Counted from the first letter of the stretch, positions 34,186 to 43,469 are shown. The stretch: 48,421 bases of DNA from an uncultured Alphaproteobacteria bacterium (GCA_944393715.1 CALYBB010000011.1:1-48421), one strand, 5' to 3'. Program-made: numbers and translations. The notes: generated from the sequence alone by a model not told the origin.

Positions 34186-35577
34186 ATGATTAAGGATTTA
34201 ACCAGAGGAAATCCGCTAAAGCTGATTATATGGTTTGCGCTGCCGATTTTACTCGGTAATATTTTTCAGCAGTTGTTTCAGATATCCGATATTCTGATTG
34301 TCGGGCGGTTGCTTGGTGTTGAGTCGCTGGCGGCGGTCGGCGCATCGGCTCCGTTGTTTTTTATGTTTTTGATGGTCGCTTTTGGATTTACAGCCGGCTT
34401 GACGGTTATTACGGCGCAACGATTTGGAGCGCGTGATGTTACCGGCATTAAATCTTCAGTCTTTCATTCTTTGATCGCGGCTATTGCCTTGAGTTTGCTT
34501 ATATCTGTTGCTTTAATCTTCTTTTTGAGACCCCTGCTCCGGCTGATGAATGTTCCGGCGGAAATTATGGATGAGGCATACTCTTTTATGTTGGTCTTGG
34601 GATTATCCATTACCGCAATTGTTATGTATAATCTGTTGTCCGGTTTTATTCGTGCGCTAGGCGATTCCAAGACACCTCTTTATTTTTTGATTGCATCGTC
34701 ATTGTTAAATATATTGTTTAATTTCTTTTTTATTTACCATTTGCAATGGGGTGTGGTTGGTTCAGCCAGCGGAACTTTTGTGTCAATGCTTATAAGTGTT
34801 GTGGCCTGTATTTGGTTTATTGCCAAAAAGTTTCCGCTGTTGCAGATTAAAAAAGCCGACTGCCGCTATAATCATAAGTTTATGATGGAGCATCTTAAAG
34901 TTGCCGTGCCAATGGCATTGCAATTTTCGATTTTGGCTTTAAGCATGATGGTTATTCAAAGCGTTTGCAATTCTTTTGGCACGGATGTTATTGCCGGTTT
35001 TACAGCCGCAATGCGAATTGAACAGGTTTCAACTCAACCGTTGTTTGCCGTCGGTATTGCCTGTGCGACTTATTCGGCGCAAAATTTCGGTGCCGCACTT
35101 ATTCGCCGGATACGACAAGGTGTGCGTTTGAGTCTGGCTGCTTGTTTTGTGTTGAGCATTATTGTTAGTCTGAGCGTACGTTTTTACGGTTCACACATGG
35201 TTTCGGCTTTTATTGATGGAGATAATGAAAATATTGTTCATATCGGGCAGGAATATTTGCTGATTAGTTCTTATTTTTATTTCTTTTTGTCTTGTATTTT
35301 TGTGGCTCGCAACACGCTGCAAGGAATGGGGCGCACGGTTATTCCGCTGATTTCGGGATTTGTTGAGTTGGGTATCAGGGTGTTTGCGGCGTTATATTTG
35401 GCTCATGTCCTGGGATATGTCGGTATTTTTTGGTCTGGGCCGTCAGCATGGGTCGGCGGTGCATTAGTCGTTTGCGGCGGTTATTTTCTGATTATCCGCA
35501 AGCTTAATCCGACGGAAATGCGCAGAATATTTTTACGTAAGCATGCCTTAAAATACCATATGCAATCTCTTTCATAA
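34186..35577 (+). CDS. MATE family efflux transporter
   Basis: Inner-membrane antiporter that exports drugs or metabolites using a Na+ or H+ gradient. The 463-residue protein has twelve TM helices in two MatE repeats. The first repeat starts LIIWFALPILLGNIFQQLFQISDILIVGRLLG and the second VAVPMALQFSILALSMMVIQS. It fits the DinF/NorM-like bacterial group. AAAGGTGAG precedes the ATG. It stands alone. The substrate cannot be predicted; an Rnf-built ion gradient could power it. Confidence 0.93.
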   Translation: MIKDLTRGNPLKLIIWFALPILLGNIFQQLFQISDILIVGRLLGVESLAAVGASAPLFFMFLMVAFGFTAGLTVITAQRFGARDVTGIKSSVFHSLIAAIALSLLISVALIFFLRPLLRLMNVPAEIMDEAYSFMLVLGLSITAIVMYNLLSGFIRALGDSKTPLYFLIASSLLNILFNFFFIYHLQWGVVGSASGTFVSMLISVVACIWFIAKKFPLLQIKKADCRYNHKFMMEHLKVAVPMALQFSILALSMMVIQSVCNSFGTDVIAGFTAAMRIEQVSTQPLFAVGIACATYSAQNFGAALIRRIRQGVRLSLAACFVLSIIVSLSVRFYGSHMVSAFIDGDNENIVHIGQEYLLISSYFYFFLSCIFVARNTLQGMGRTVIPLISGFVELGIRVFAALYLAHVLGYVGIFWSGPSAWVGGALVVCGGYFLIIRKLNPTEMRRIFLRKHALKYHMQSLS

Positions 35578-35585
35578 GCTTTTGT

Positions 35586-35621
35586 GAAAAAGGGAGGCTT
35601 TTTAGTAAGTAAAGCCTCCCT
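35586..35621 (-). terminator. Terminator after the outer-membrane protein gene
   Basis: Eleven-bp stem AGGGAGGCTTT / AAAGCCTCCCT with T-run on the minus strand (AAAAA at 35587-35591 on plus), 20 bases past the stop. The plus side lacks a T-run but the hairpin may still help to end the MATE transcript. Confidence 0.8.
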
Positions 35622-35641
35622 CGTGCAAAAGAATTTTAGAT

Positions 35642-36205
35642 TTAGAAAGAATATCTTAAACCTGCCGTTACTTCTGCGGCGTGGTTTAATTCTTTGGCAC
35701 CAATATAGGCGTAACGTCCGACAACACGAGCCGAAATATGATCTGTCATGTTGTACATGGCACCGCCGCCGATACGCCACCCAATGCGATTGTTACTGTC
35801 GCTGCTGCCGTTGGATTCGGCTTTATAATAGTAATCGGCCACACCGATGGTTGCCAGCAAATCATATTTTCCTTCGCAACCTAGCGGCTGATACCCGTAG
35901 AGATCCAAGCCATAAGCATTAACTTTTGTTTTAAGTTTGCCGTCGGTTAGATCTTTGGTTCTTTTGCCGCTCCATTGACCAAAGATTTCGGCGCCGAAAC
36001 GATCCAAACGTGTACCGATGTTAACCATTCCGGAATTGTAGGATTTTTTGGCTTCGTCCAGACTACCCTTAAAATCATAAGATGTGAAAGCGTAATCTGC
36101 ACCGACATAAAGTTTTGAATTTTTAGCCATATCTGACCATCCTGCCGAAGCATTGGTGGAAATTAAAGCACAGGCAACACCTGCAAGCAATAATGTTTTT
36201 TTCAT
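35642..36205 (-). CDS. Small outer-membrane beta-barrel protein
   Basis: A 187-residue protein with a clear signal peptide (MKKTLLLAGVACALISTNASA, cut after ASA). The mature part alternates amphipathic strands and loops (KLYVGADYAFTSYDFKG, YNSGMVNIGTRLDRFGAEIFGQWSG, YDLLATIGVADYYYKAES, RIGWRIGGGAMYNMTDHISARVVGRYAYIG) and ends in a terminal aromatic strand (AAEVTAGLRYSF) with C-terminal Phe, the BAM recognition pattern. Size fits an eight-stranded barrel of the OmpA/Opa-like porin_family type. It probably has its own promoter opposite the UDG leader. The ligand is unknown. Confidence 0.88.
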   Translation of the reverse strand: MKKTLLLAGVACALISTNASAGWSDMAKNSKLYVGADYAFTSYDFKGSLDEAKKSYNSGMVNIGTRLDRFGAEIFGQWSGKRTKDLTDGKLKTKVNAYGLDLYGYQPLGCEGKYDLLATIGVADYYYKAESNGSSDSNNRIGWRIGGGAMYNMTDHISARVVGRYAYIGAKELNHAAEVTAGLRYSF

Positions 36206-36396
36206 TGTCTTTAAACTCCATTTATAAACAGATTTTAAACATTTTAGTCCAAGTACTTTGTGTAAACCGCTTGGCTAGACCGGTTTATGCCACATTAGAT
36301 AATCCGTATAGAACCAATTTAAAGAGGGGATTAAATATTTTTTTACGCAATTTAGCTAATATATTGATATGTAATATGAAGAAAAGGTTGATTCTT

Positions 36397-37032
36397 ATGG
36401 ATTTTAAGGCTCCTGATAAAACTTGTGATAAATGTCTCCGGTTGTTGTTGTTTCGCGCCGAGAATATTAAAAAATTTCCGCTTTATTTTAATGCGCCGGT
36501 GCCGCCGTTTGGTGATTTGACGGCAAAATTGTTGATTGTCGGTCTGGCTCCGGGGTTGAACGGTGCTAATCAGACGGGAAGACCGTTTACTAATGATTAT
36601 GCCGGCGACGTACTTTATCCGATGCTGCAGAAATACGGGCTTGCTGAAGGAAATTACGGCAAACGGGCAAATGATGGTTTTAGGCTTGTTGGTGTGAGAG
36701 TTACCAATTCGGTGCGTTGCGTGCCGCCGCAGAACAAAGTTACCGGACAAGAAATTAAAGCCTGTGGAGAATATCTTATTCAAGAAATCAGAGCCATGCC
36801 AAATCTAAGAGTTATTTTGACGCTCGGGAGTGTAGCTCATAATGCTGTTCTTTCCGTTTTAGGGTATAAAAAAGCGGCTTTTAAGTTTGCGCATAATGCC
36901 GAACATAGGCTTGAAAGACATAATTTGTATATGGTTAACTCATATCATACGTCGCGTTACAATATTAATACAGGGGTTTTGACACCGCAAATGTTTGAGG
37001 ATGTTATTCGGCATATAAAAGTCTTGCTCTGA
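36397..37032 (+). CDS. Uracil-DNA glycosylase, family 5 (UDGb) with Fe-S cluster
   Basis: Removes uracil (and often hypoxanthine) from DNA in base excision repair. A 211-residue protein from ATG 36397, preceded by AAAAGG; an ATG at 36376 is also possible. Motif 1 is GLAPGLNGANQTGRPF (49-64) and the C-terminal motif is SYHTSRYNINTG, both typical of family 5. It lacks the catalytic Asp of family 1. Four cysteines (C10, C13, and those in SVRCVPP and KACGEYL) are placed for a 4Fe-4S cluster. The stop abuts the stop of convergent rnfA with no gap. Family 4 is the nearest alternative. Confidence 0.88.
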   Translation: MDFKAPDKTCDKCLRLLLFRAENIKKFPLYFNAPVPPFGDLTAKLLIVGLAPGLNGANQTGRPFTNDYAGDVLYPMLQKYGLAEGNYGKRANDGFRLVGVRVTNSVRCVPPQNKVTGQEIKACGEYLIQEIRAMPNLRVILTLGSVAHNAVLSVLGYKKAAFKFAHNAEHRLERHNLYMVNSYHTSRYNINTGVLTPQMFEDVIRHIKVLL

Positions 37033-37608
37033 TTAATAAGATATGCCTGCAAATCCCATAAAAGCCATTGATAACAACGCTGCCGAGATTAAAACAATCG
37101 GTGTGCCTTTCAGGGCTTTCGGGATTTCGGCATGCTCCAGACGCTCGCGGATACCAGCAAATATAACGATAGCCAGTGTAAAGCCCGTGGCCGAGGCCAA
37201 TGTATAGCATATGCCGGCCAACAGCGTATAGTTTTTTTGGATAGTTAGAAGCGCAATACCCAAAACCGCGCAGTTTGTGGTTATTAGCGGCAGAAAAATA
37301 CCTAAGGACTGATACAGCGCTGGCGAGGTTTTTTTTATAATCAGCTCAACCATTTGTACCAACGAAGCAATAACCAAAATAAATGTGACGGTCGTCATAA
37401 ATTTTAAGTCATAAGGCTGAAGAAAGGTGTAATAAATTAAAAATGTGACTATGGTGGACAAGGTCATGACAAACATGACCGCCAATCCCATGCCGACAGC
37501 TGTCGATATTTTTTTTGAAACACCCAAAAAAGGGCAAATTCCCAAAAATTGCGACAAAATAATGTTGTTGACAAAAACGGCTGTGATAAAAATCATGATG
37601 TACGCCAT
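37033..37608 (-). CDS. rnfA: Rnf complex membrane subunit RnfA
   Basis: Integral subunit of the ion-translocating ferredoxin:NAD+ oxidoreductase. The 191-residue protein has six TM helices and opens FVNNIILSQFLGICPFLGVSKK, whose paired Cys of RnfA/RnfE/NqrE are thought to hold an iron or Fe-S centre with RnfE. It is the last gene of the operon, 2 bases after rnfE, behind GGAGC. RnfA and RnfE are inverted-topology homologues; gene order and NNIILSQFLG set this one as RnfA. Confidence 0.96.
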   Translation of the reverse strand: MAYIMIFITAVFVNNIILSQFLGICPFLGVSKKISTAVGMGLAVMFVMTLSTIVTFLIYYTFLQPYDLKFMTTVTFILVIASLVQMVELIIKKTSPALYQSLGIFLPLITTNCAVLGIALLTIQKNYTLLAGICYTLASATGFTLAIVIFAGIRERLEHAEIPKALKGTPIVLISAALLSMAFMGFAGISY

Positions 37609-37610
37609 GG

Positions 37611-38207
37611 TTATTTTGCTCCCCGTAATTTGTTGACGGCAATAATGATAGCTGCCAGCGCCAGAAAAGCTCCAGGCGGCATGATAAACAACAGCATTGT
37701 GGGCGTTTCATCGCTGACAAATGACCAGCCGAATAATGAACCATTACCTAAGATCTCTCTTATTGCGCCTAAAAAGGTCAGAGCCATCGTAAAACCAAGT
37801 CCCATGCCGACAGCATCTAAGAACGATTGCCAGACATTGTTTTTAGAGGCAAAGGCCTCTGCCCTACCTAAAATAATGCAGTTAACCACAATCAGCGGAA
37901 TATAAATGCCTAAGGCGGCATACAACTGCGGCAGATAAGCCTGCATCAGCATCTCGATAACGGTTACAAAAGAAGCAATAATGACAATAAAGCTTGGAAT
38001 ACGGATAATATCTGGAATGATGTTTTTGACCATGGATATGCCAATATTGGATAATATCAGAACAAAGGCCGTTGCCAGCCCCATGCCCAGACCATTGATT
38101 GCAGATGTAGACACACCCAAGGTCGGACACATACCTAACAGCATAACAAAGGTCGGATTTTCCTTAAAGATTCCGCGAGTAAGATTTTCAAGACTCTTTT
38201 TATTCAT
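37611..38207 (-). CDS. rnfE: Rnf complex membrane subunit RnfE
   Basis: Membrane subunit that pairs with RnfA. The 198-residue protein has the signature FKENPTFVMLLGMCPTLGVSTSAING near the N-terminus, with the conserved Cys, and six TM helices. ATG 38207 is preceded by GGGGAG; an in-frame ATG at 38273 is rejected because it would lie deep in rnfG. It overlaps rnfG by 8 bases. Confidence 0.96.
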   Translation of the reverse strand: MNKKSLENLTRGIFKENPTFVMLLGMCPTLGVSTSAINGLGMGLATAFVLILSNIGISMVKNIIPDIIRIPSFIVIIASFVTVIEMLMQAYLPQLYAALGIYIPLIVVNCIILGRAEAFASKNNVWQSFLDAVGMGLGFTMALTFLGAIREILGNGSLFGWSFVSDETPTMLLFIMPPGAFLALAAIIIAVNKLRGAK

Positions 38208-38790
38208 TGTTGCTCCCCGAGTTAAATGTTCTAAAAGCATCGTATGCCCGTTCAATTGCTTTGAGCACGGCACGAGAGCTAATGGTGGCAGCCGTTACGG
38301 CATCAATATCGCCGCCGTCTTGTCGGACTTTTAAGATTTGACGTCCGGGGTAGAAGCCTTGAAACTGCGTTTTAAATTTTGGTTCGTCAACTTTGCTTCC
38401 AAGACCCGGTGTCTCATGGCTGGAGATAATTTTAAAACTTTTGATTGAGCCATCGACATTAAAACCGGCCATTAGCTCTATTCGTCCGCCAAAGCCTGTG
38501 TTGGTATAAGTTTTGACCGCTACAGAATTTAAAATTCCATCTTTACGTGCCGGATACATTGTCAGTTTATGTTTTTTGTTTGATGTGCTGATTTTCATTT
38601 TTTCGGCAAAGGGATTATTATCAAACTCATTGACGACTTCGGCTATAGCTTCAAGCTCGCGGTTATCTTTGGCGCGTTTGATAGGCGCTTCGGTTATTTG
38701 GTAAACATAGCCCAGCGTAAAGGCAGAAACAGAGGCAATGCCTACCAATACAACCAGAGGTCTTAATAAGCTCTGCTTTTTCTTGGACAT
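38200..38790 (-). CDS. rnfG: Rnf complex FMN-binding subunit RnfG
   Basis: Periplasm-facing flavoprotein with one N-terminal TM helix (about 10-30). Covalent FMN is expected on the Thr of D-A-V-T-A-A-T-I-S near residue 165, placed there by ApbE, whose gene heads the same operon. The FMN_bind core GFGGRIELMAGFN and SSHETPGLGSK is present. It has 196 residues, GGGGAGAG before the ATG, a 28-base overlap with rnfD and an 8-base overlap with rnfE. Confidence 0.95.
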   Translation of the reverse strand: MSKKKQSLLRPLVVLVGIASVSAFTLGYVYQITEAPIKRAKDNRELEAIAEVVNEFDNNPFAEKMKISTSNKKHKLTMYPARKDGILNSVAVKTYTNTGFGGRIELMAGFNVDGSIKSFKIISSHETPGLGSKVDEPKFKTQFQGFYPGRQILKVRQDGGDIDAVTAATISSRAVLKAIERAYDAFRTFNSGSNNE

Positions 38791-39776
38791 TTTTTTCTCT
38801 CCCCATAATAGCGCTGAACGGCAAGTTTATCAATCAACGGCACCAAAGCATTCATAATCAGGATGGCGAAAGATACGCCTTCGGGATAAGCGCTGAACGA
38901 TCGGATAACTACCGTCAGCACCCCGCATCCGACAGCAAAAATTATTTGCCCTTTAATCGTCATTGGCGAAGTTGTGTAGTCCGTAGCCATGAATATGGCT
39001 ACAAGCATCAGTCCGCCGGATAATAGGTGCGCTAGCGGCAGAAACTTAATTTCTCCGGTTGCGGCGTATAAAAAAGATGTCAGGACAAAAACCGTTGCCA
39101 GATAATAAACGGGTATGTGCCATGTAATGACGCGACGCCAAAGAAGATAGACAAAACCAAGCAACAAAGCCAATGTAGAGATCTCACCAATACAGCCGCC
39201 GATGTTTCCTAAAAACATATTGCTGTAACTTGGTAAATCGTCAGGAGAATACATCGGATAGTCTGATGAAGTATCCATATTTTTCAAAATATTTAACGGG
39301 GTGGCTCCGGTTTGACCATCAGGGCTTGTTATGTGCAAGAAATGGGGTGTCGGCCAAATAGTCATCTGAACCGGAAAAGATATAAAAAGAAAAACCCTGC
39401 CGACCAGCGCCGGATTAAAAATATTTTTGCCTAATCCTCCAAAACATATTTTGGCAACAATAATAGCCATAAAGGCGCCGATTAAAATCATCCAGCTCGG
39501 CATAGTTGAAGGCAAATTATATGCCAGCAGAAGTCCTGTAATTACCGCAGAAAAATTTTGGGTGGTGTTAGCTGTTTTTAGCCAATAGCGACAGGCTAAA
39601 TACTCAAATAAAACACAAGCGGCTACCGAGGTTAATATTACCCTCAATGCATTGACGCCAAAAAACAATAGCGCAGCAATGGCTGCCGGCATCAAAGCAA
39701 TAACCACGTCAAGCATGATGGAGCGGGTGTTACGAACTGTTTGTATATGCGGGTTGGCAGATATCTTTAGCATCAT
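38763..39776 (-). CDS. rnfD: Rnf complex membrane flavoprotein subunit RnfD
   Basis: Integral subunit homologous to NqrB, with about ten TM helices in 337 residues. The FMN-attachment region is D-G-Q-T-G-A-T-P-L (residues about 175-185), with the modified Thr as the second one. Other marks are FGGLGKNIFNPALVGRVFL and PEGVSFAILIMNALVPLID. Two ATG codons in tandem begin 1 base after the rnfC stop; an in-frame start at 40022 would lie inside rnfC and is rejected. ApbE should flavinylate it. Confidence 0.96.
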   Translation of the reverse strand: MMLKISANPHIQTVRNTRSIMLDVVIALMPAAIAALLFFGVNALRVILTSVAACVLFEYLACRYWLKTANTTQNFSAVITGLLLAYNLPSTMPSWMILIGAFMAIIVAKICFGGLGKNIFNPALVGRVFLFISFPVQMTIWPTPHFLHITSPDGQTGATPLNILKNMDTSSDYPMYSPDDLPSYSNMFLGNIGGCIGEISTLALLLGFVYLLWRRVITWHIPVYYLATVFVLTSFLYAATGEIKFLPLAHLLSGGLMLVAIFMATDYTTSPMTIKGQIIFAVGCGVLTVVIRSFSAYPEGVSFAILIMNALVPLIDKLAVQRYYGERKKCPRKSRAY

Positions 39777-39777
39777 G

Positions 39778-41100
39778 TTATTTCTTTCGGATTTCTTGTT
39801 TGGCAATTTTGCAGTAATCAAGTAGTGGTATGCCTGCCGGACATGTATAAGCACAGCAGCCGCATTCAATGCAGTCGCCGACATGCAGACGACGTAATGT
39901 CTCGGAGGGATCATTACAACAGACAGCCTGCTTGATGGCAAAAGGTCGGAGTCCAGCCGGACAAACAAGAGCACATTTGCCACAACGGATGCAGGCCGAC
40001 GGCTCGTGTTTGGCAAATTCATCGCCTTTAAGCAACAAAACAGCTGAAGTTAATTTGGTTATCGGTGCGTTTGTATTAACAATCGCGCTACCCATCATCG
40101 GTCCGCCCAAAATGATTTTTTCGACATCTGTCGCCAGACCGCCGCTTTGCCCTATTATGTCCGATATAGGCGTGCCGATACGCACCAAATAGTTTCCGGA
40201 GTGCAGGCATCCGTTTCCCGAGACAGTTACGACGCGCTCAAACAGCGGTTTGTTTTTTAAGACAGTCTCATAAACAGCAAATGTCGTCCCTACATTTTGC
40301 ACAATACAGCCGATATCGACCGGAAGTTTTCCCGAAGGCAGCTCTTTTCCTGTTATGGCGCGAATCAACTGACGCTCGCCGCCTTGCGGATATTTTGTCT
40401 TGCAGACTTTAATGTTGACCCCGACATAAAGTTTGCTTAAAGCAGTCAGCCGCTCAATAGCTTCCGGTTTGTTTTCGTCAATGGCGATGACGGCATTTTG
40501 AATACCTAAAGCTCTGTTCAAAACCCGTGCACCCATAATGATTTGTTCGGCTTTTTCTATCATCAACCGGTCATCCGCTGTTAAAAATGGTTCGCATTCA
40601 ATACCGTTGATAATCAGTAGATTTACTTTTTTTCTTTCAGGAATTGTCGTCTTTATGGGAGTTGGATAACCTGCTCCGCCCATGCCGACAATGCCCCCTT
40701 CCCGAATTTTGGCAATAATTTCTTCGGGGGTCAAATTAATTTCTCTGACAATTTCCGGCGTGCGATCAATTTCCGGCTCCCAGACATCGCCTTCAACTTT
40801 GATTGTGACCATTTTTTCGACATATCCGGAGGCTCCCTCCACATCCTCTATTTTAAGCACTTCGCCGGAAACAGAAGAATGAACATCTGCCGAAACAATA
40901 CCGTCGGCATCGGCAATCAGGGTTCCCGTTTTGACTTTATCCCCTTTTGATACCAAAATTTTTGCCGGTGCACCGATATGCTGCTTTATCGGTATGACGG
41001 CGATCGCCGGCAACGGTGCCTGAATTATTGGACAAGCCGCTGTTGTCTTGTGTTTGTCTAAGTGAATTCCCCCCATCGGAAAAGTGTATTTTTTAGCCAC
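39778..41100 (-). CDS. rnfC: Rnf complex NADH/Fe-S subunit RnfC
   Basis: Peripheral subunit binding NAD(H), FMN and two 4Fe-4S clusters. The 440-residue protein starts at GTG 41100 (AGGAG upstream, 8-base overlap with rnfB) and reads VAKKYTFPMGGIHLDKHK, as RnfC proteins do. Visible are the flavin/NAD loop GIVGMGGAGYPTPIKT, the SLBB-like region and two ferredoxin motifs, CIRCGKCALVCP and CIECGCCAYTCP. There is no long Ala/Lys-rich C-terminal tail as in gammaproteobacterial RsxC; it ends soon after the second cluster. Confidence 0.96.
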   Translation of the reverse strand: MAKKYTFPMGGIHLDKHKTTAACPIIQAPLPAIAVIPIKQHIGAPAKILVSKGDKVKTGTLIADADGIVSADVHSSVSGEVLKIEDVEGASGYVEKMVTIKVEGDVWEPEIDRTPEIVREINLTPEEIIAKIREGGIVGMGGAGYPTPIKTTIPERKKVNLLIINGIECEPFLTADDRLMIEKAEQIIMGARVLNRALGIQNAVIAIDENKPEAIERLTALSKLYVGVNIKVCKTKYPQGGERQLIRAITGKELPSGKLPVDIGCIVQNVGTTFAVYETVLKNKPLFERVVTVSGNGCLHSGNYLVRIGTPISDIIGQSGGLATDVEKIILGGPMMGSAIVNTNAPITKLTSAVLLLKGDEFAKHEPSACIRCGKCALVCPAGLRPFAIKQAVCCNDPSETLRRLHVGDCIECGCCAYTCPAGIPLLDYCKIAKQEIRKK

Positions 41101-41920
41101 GTAGCTTCTCCTTGTAAACGATTGCACCGGTCGGGCAAATTTTTTGTAATTTAGCACCAAATTCACCAACATCTACTGTCGCGGGAATATATGATAAATT
41201 ATCTTCTATTTTTATCTGATCATTCAGTTTGGTACATTTGGCACATCCAATACAAGCTGCGGCACAATTCTTGCGTGCAACGGCGCCTTTTTGTTTGTTG
41301 CGGCAGGCAACATAGACCATTCCATCAGGTGATTGCGGGCGGATTTCAAACAAACCGCGTGGACATACCTTAACGCAAGCACCGCAAGATACACATTTTG
41401 CGGCATTGATGACAGGCAAGCCGCTTTTTTTGTCCATCCTTAGAGCACCGAATTTGCAAACTTTAACACAGTCGCCCAAATGCAGACAACCGTTTGGACA
41501 ACCATTTTGACCGCTGGATATTCGATGAGCAATCCGACAGGTGCTGACCGCATCATAAGCAACTTTTATCGGAGCATTTTGGCAATTTCCTTGACAACGC
41601 AGCACAGCGATTGTTGATGGTTTATCTTTTGTTGAAAATCCTTTAAGCCGCGCGATCTTTTGCATGACGGCTGCTCCGCCTACAGGACAGTACAAATTGG
41701 CAAATGCTTTTTCATCCGCACGGGCACAAATTGCCGCAAAATCGGCGCATCCGGCTTTGCCGCAAGCGCCACAATTAGCCTGCGGTAAAATTTCTGCAAT
41801 TTGCGTTTCTTTTTCGTCTGCATGGATTGCAAATTTTTTAGAGACAAAATACAAAATGACAGCTGCTGCAAACGCCGTTCCGCCTAAAACCAGCATGTTT
41901 GTGATTATCAGATCATCCAT
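41093..41920 (-). CDS. rnfB: Rnf complex ferredoxin-like subunit RnfB
   Basis: Entry point for electrons from reduced ferredoxin. The 275-residue protein has one N-terminal TM helix (about 6-26), the Fes motif NCGACGKAGCADFA, a Cys-rich middle (LRCQGNC, NGCPNGCLHLGDCVKVC), a ferredoxin motif CVSCGACVKVCP and a C-terminal CIGCAKC ... CPTG pair. This multi-cluster form is the long RnfB of anaerobes rather than the short RsxB. It overlaps rseC by 8 bases and rnfC by 8 bases. It is the first core gene of the operon. Confidence 0.96.
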   Translation of the reverse strand: MDDLIITNMLVLGGTAFAAAVILYFVSKKFAIHADEKETQIAEILPQANCGACGKAGCADFAAICARADEKAFANLYCPVGGAAVMQKIARLKGFSTKDKPSTIAVLRCQGNCQNAPIKVAYDAVSTCRIAHRISSGQNGCPNGCLHLGDCVKVCKFGALRMDKKSGLPVINAAKCVSCGACVKVCPRGLFEIRPQSPDGMVYVACRNKQKGAVARKNCAAACIGCAKCTKLNDQIKIEDNLSYIPATVDVGEFGAKLQKICPTGAIVYKEKLRG

Positions 41921-42356
41921 TTCTCTTATGTTCCCGTGAGATTTCTTTTTTAGACACCGTCAATCGAAAATTTGTTTTTAACCGCTCTAGGACTAAGGAT
42001 AAACAAAAATAATACGGAATCAAGATAATTATGCCGGATATTCCGCTGATAAAATCATCATAGCCTTTCCATTTTGCGGCCAGTATGGCAACAAGCAACA
42101 AAAATAAAGGCAGAACATATGCCAGCAAAACGGCTTTTAAGCCCTGACCGGAATCTAAGGAGACATTGACCTCTTCGCCTATTTTAAATTGTTCCGTTTC
42201 TGGAAGTATGGCCGAAATGTTACGATCTTGATATTCGTTTATGGCACACAATCTTTTGGCCATGCAGTTTTGGCAGGCAGAATTGCAGCGGATGCGCAAC
42301 TGCGCGGTATTGCCTTTGATAGAGGTTATGATGGCGGAGTGGATTGCTTTTTCCAT
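41913..42356 (-). CDS. rseC: RseC/MucC-family membrane protein in the rnf operon
   Basis: A 147-residue inner-membrane protein with an N-terminal SH3-like domain bearing Cys motifs (CNSACQNCMAKRLC), a GEEVNVSLDSGQGLKAVLLAYVLPLFLLL segment and two TM helices. The family is called SoxR-reducing system protein RseC in E. coli, where it is linked to Rsx/Rnf. Here the link is direct: it overlaps apbE by 1 base and rnfB by 8 bases. The same rseC-rnfB pairing is known in Bacteroidetes. A role in Rnf assembly or cluster delivery is a fair guess. Confidence 0.92.
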   Translation of the reverse strand: MEKAIHSAIITSIKGNTAQLRIRCNSACQNCMAKRLCAINEYQDRNISAILPETEQFKIGEEVNVSLDSGQGLKAVLLAYVLPLFLLLVAILAAKWKGYDDFISGISGIIILIPYYFCLSLVLERLKTNFRLTVSKKEISREHKRNG

Positions 42357-43357
42357 TAATTGTTCCCTTCTAAAAAGGCTGCCGCTTTGGAAAAATGAGG
42401 CTGGAGATTATGGTCAAAGATAATGACCTTTAGTTCGTAACGATCCGCAAATTGCAATCCGGCTTCGATTCCCAAAGCGACAATTGCCGTGGCGTAGGCA
42501 TCTGCTAACATACAGGAATTTGCGAAGACACTTGCCGAAGCGACATCTGTTTTCACCGGTCGGCCGGTATGCGATGATATCGTGTGTCCTAAAATTTGTC
42601 CATCTTGCTTGTAGAAGTTGCGATAGTTGCCGGACGTGGCAACGGCCATATTGCTTAAAGACACAATCATCACATTATCTGAAACGTCGGCTCGCGGACT
42701 GGTGATGCCTATGTTCCACGGAGTAGAATCGTCTCTTAGGCCTTTAGCTTTTAATTCTCCACCGATTTCAACAATATAATCTGTACAGCCCGTTTTGTCT
42801 AAGATTTCGGCAACGGCATCAACCGCATATCCTTTGGCTATGGCAGACAGATTGATATATGTTTGGGCGTTTGTTTTTGTGAGAGCGGAAAAATCATCGG
42901 CAAAGCGTAATTTGTCGAGGCCGGACGAGGACATTGCTTTTGTTATCTCCAAATCTGACGGCGATCGGTTGTTGCTGGCACCAAATCCCCATAGATCAAT
43001 CAGGCGCCCTAGAGCCGGATCAAAAGCGCCTTCGCTTTGGCGATATACTTCATAAGCAGTCTGCATGACTGCCTGCATATCCAGCGAAAGCGTTATTTCT
43101 TTGCCGGCCGGTGCGCGGTTAATTGCGGAAATTTCGCTGTCTTCCCGAAATATGGACATTTCGCGATCGATTTCCTGCAGACGAGTTGTAATTTGTTTTT
43201 TGAGCACGGAAAGGTCATCTGTTGTGCGAACTTTGACTTTGTAATAAGTTCCGAAAATATGCCCCTCTATCAGTTGAATATCTGAAAATTGCCAAAGGAC
43301 ATAACCGCAGACGGCCGCCAAACACAGGAATATTGAAACCAAACGGGTGAGACTCAT
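42356..43357 (-). CDS. apbE: FAD:protein FMN transferase (ApbE)
   Basis: Covalently attaches FMN from FAD to Thr residues of RnfD and RnfG outside the inner membrane. The 333-residue protein has an N-terminal TM/signal segment (about 5-23) and no clear lipobox. ApbE marks are GTYYKVKVR, REDSEISAINRA, FDPALGRLIDLWGFG, INLSAIAKGYAVDAVAEIL and IVEIGGELKAKG. It heads the operon with a one-base TAATG overlap to rseC. Its presence explains how the Rnf flavins are loaded. A weak AGG precedes the ATG. Confidence 0.95.
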   Translation of the reverse strand: MSLTRLVSIFLCLAAVCGYVLWQFSDIQLIEGHIFGTYYKVKVRTTDDLSVLKKQITTRLQEIDREMSIFREDSEISAINRAPAGKEITLSLDMQAVMQTAYEVYRQSEGAFDPALGRLIDLWGFGASNNRSPSDLEITKAMSSSGLDKLRFADDFSALTKTNAQTYINLSAIAKGYAVDAVAEILDKTGCTDYIVEIGGELKAKGLRDDSTPWNIGITSPRADVSDNVMIVSLSNMAVATSGNYRNFYKQDGQILGHTISSHTGRPVKTDVASASVFANSCMLADAYATAIVALGIEAGLQFADRYELKVIIFDHNLQPHFSKAAAFLEGNN

Positions 43358-43469
43358 ATATTATACCTGCATAATTGTGAAGTTATTTTTTACAAACTCT
43401 AAAAAGTGTTTTATAGTCTGGGTGGATTAAAGTCAATAATCTTCATTAAAAAAACAGGAATGTAGCGCT

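Noticed and set aside
38763..40022. Long 419-codon version of rnfD
   Set aside because: The extra N-terminal 82 codons overlap rnfC out of frame. The tandem ATG at 39776 begins the known RnfD N-terminus.
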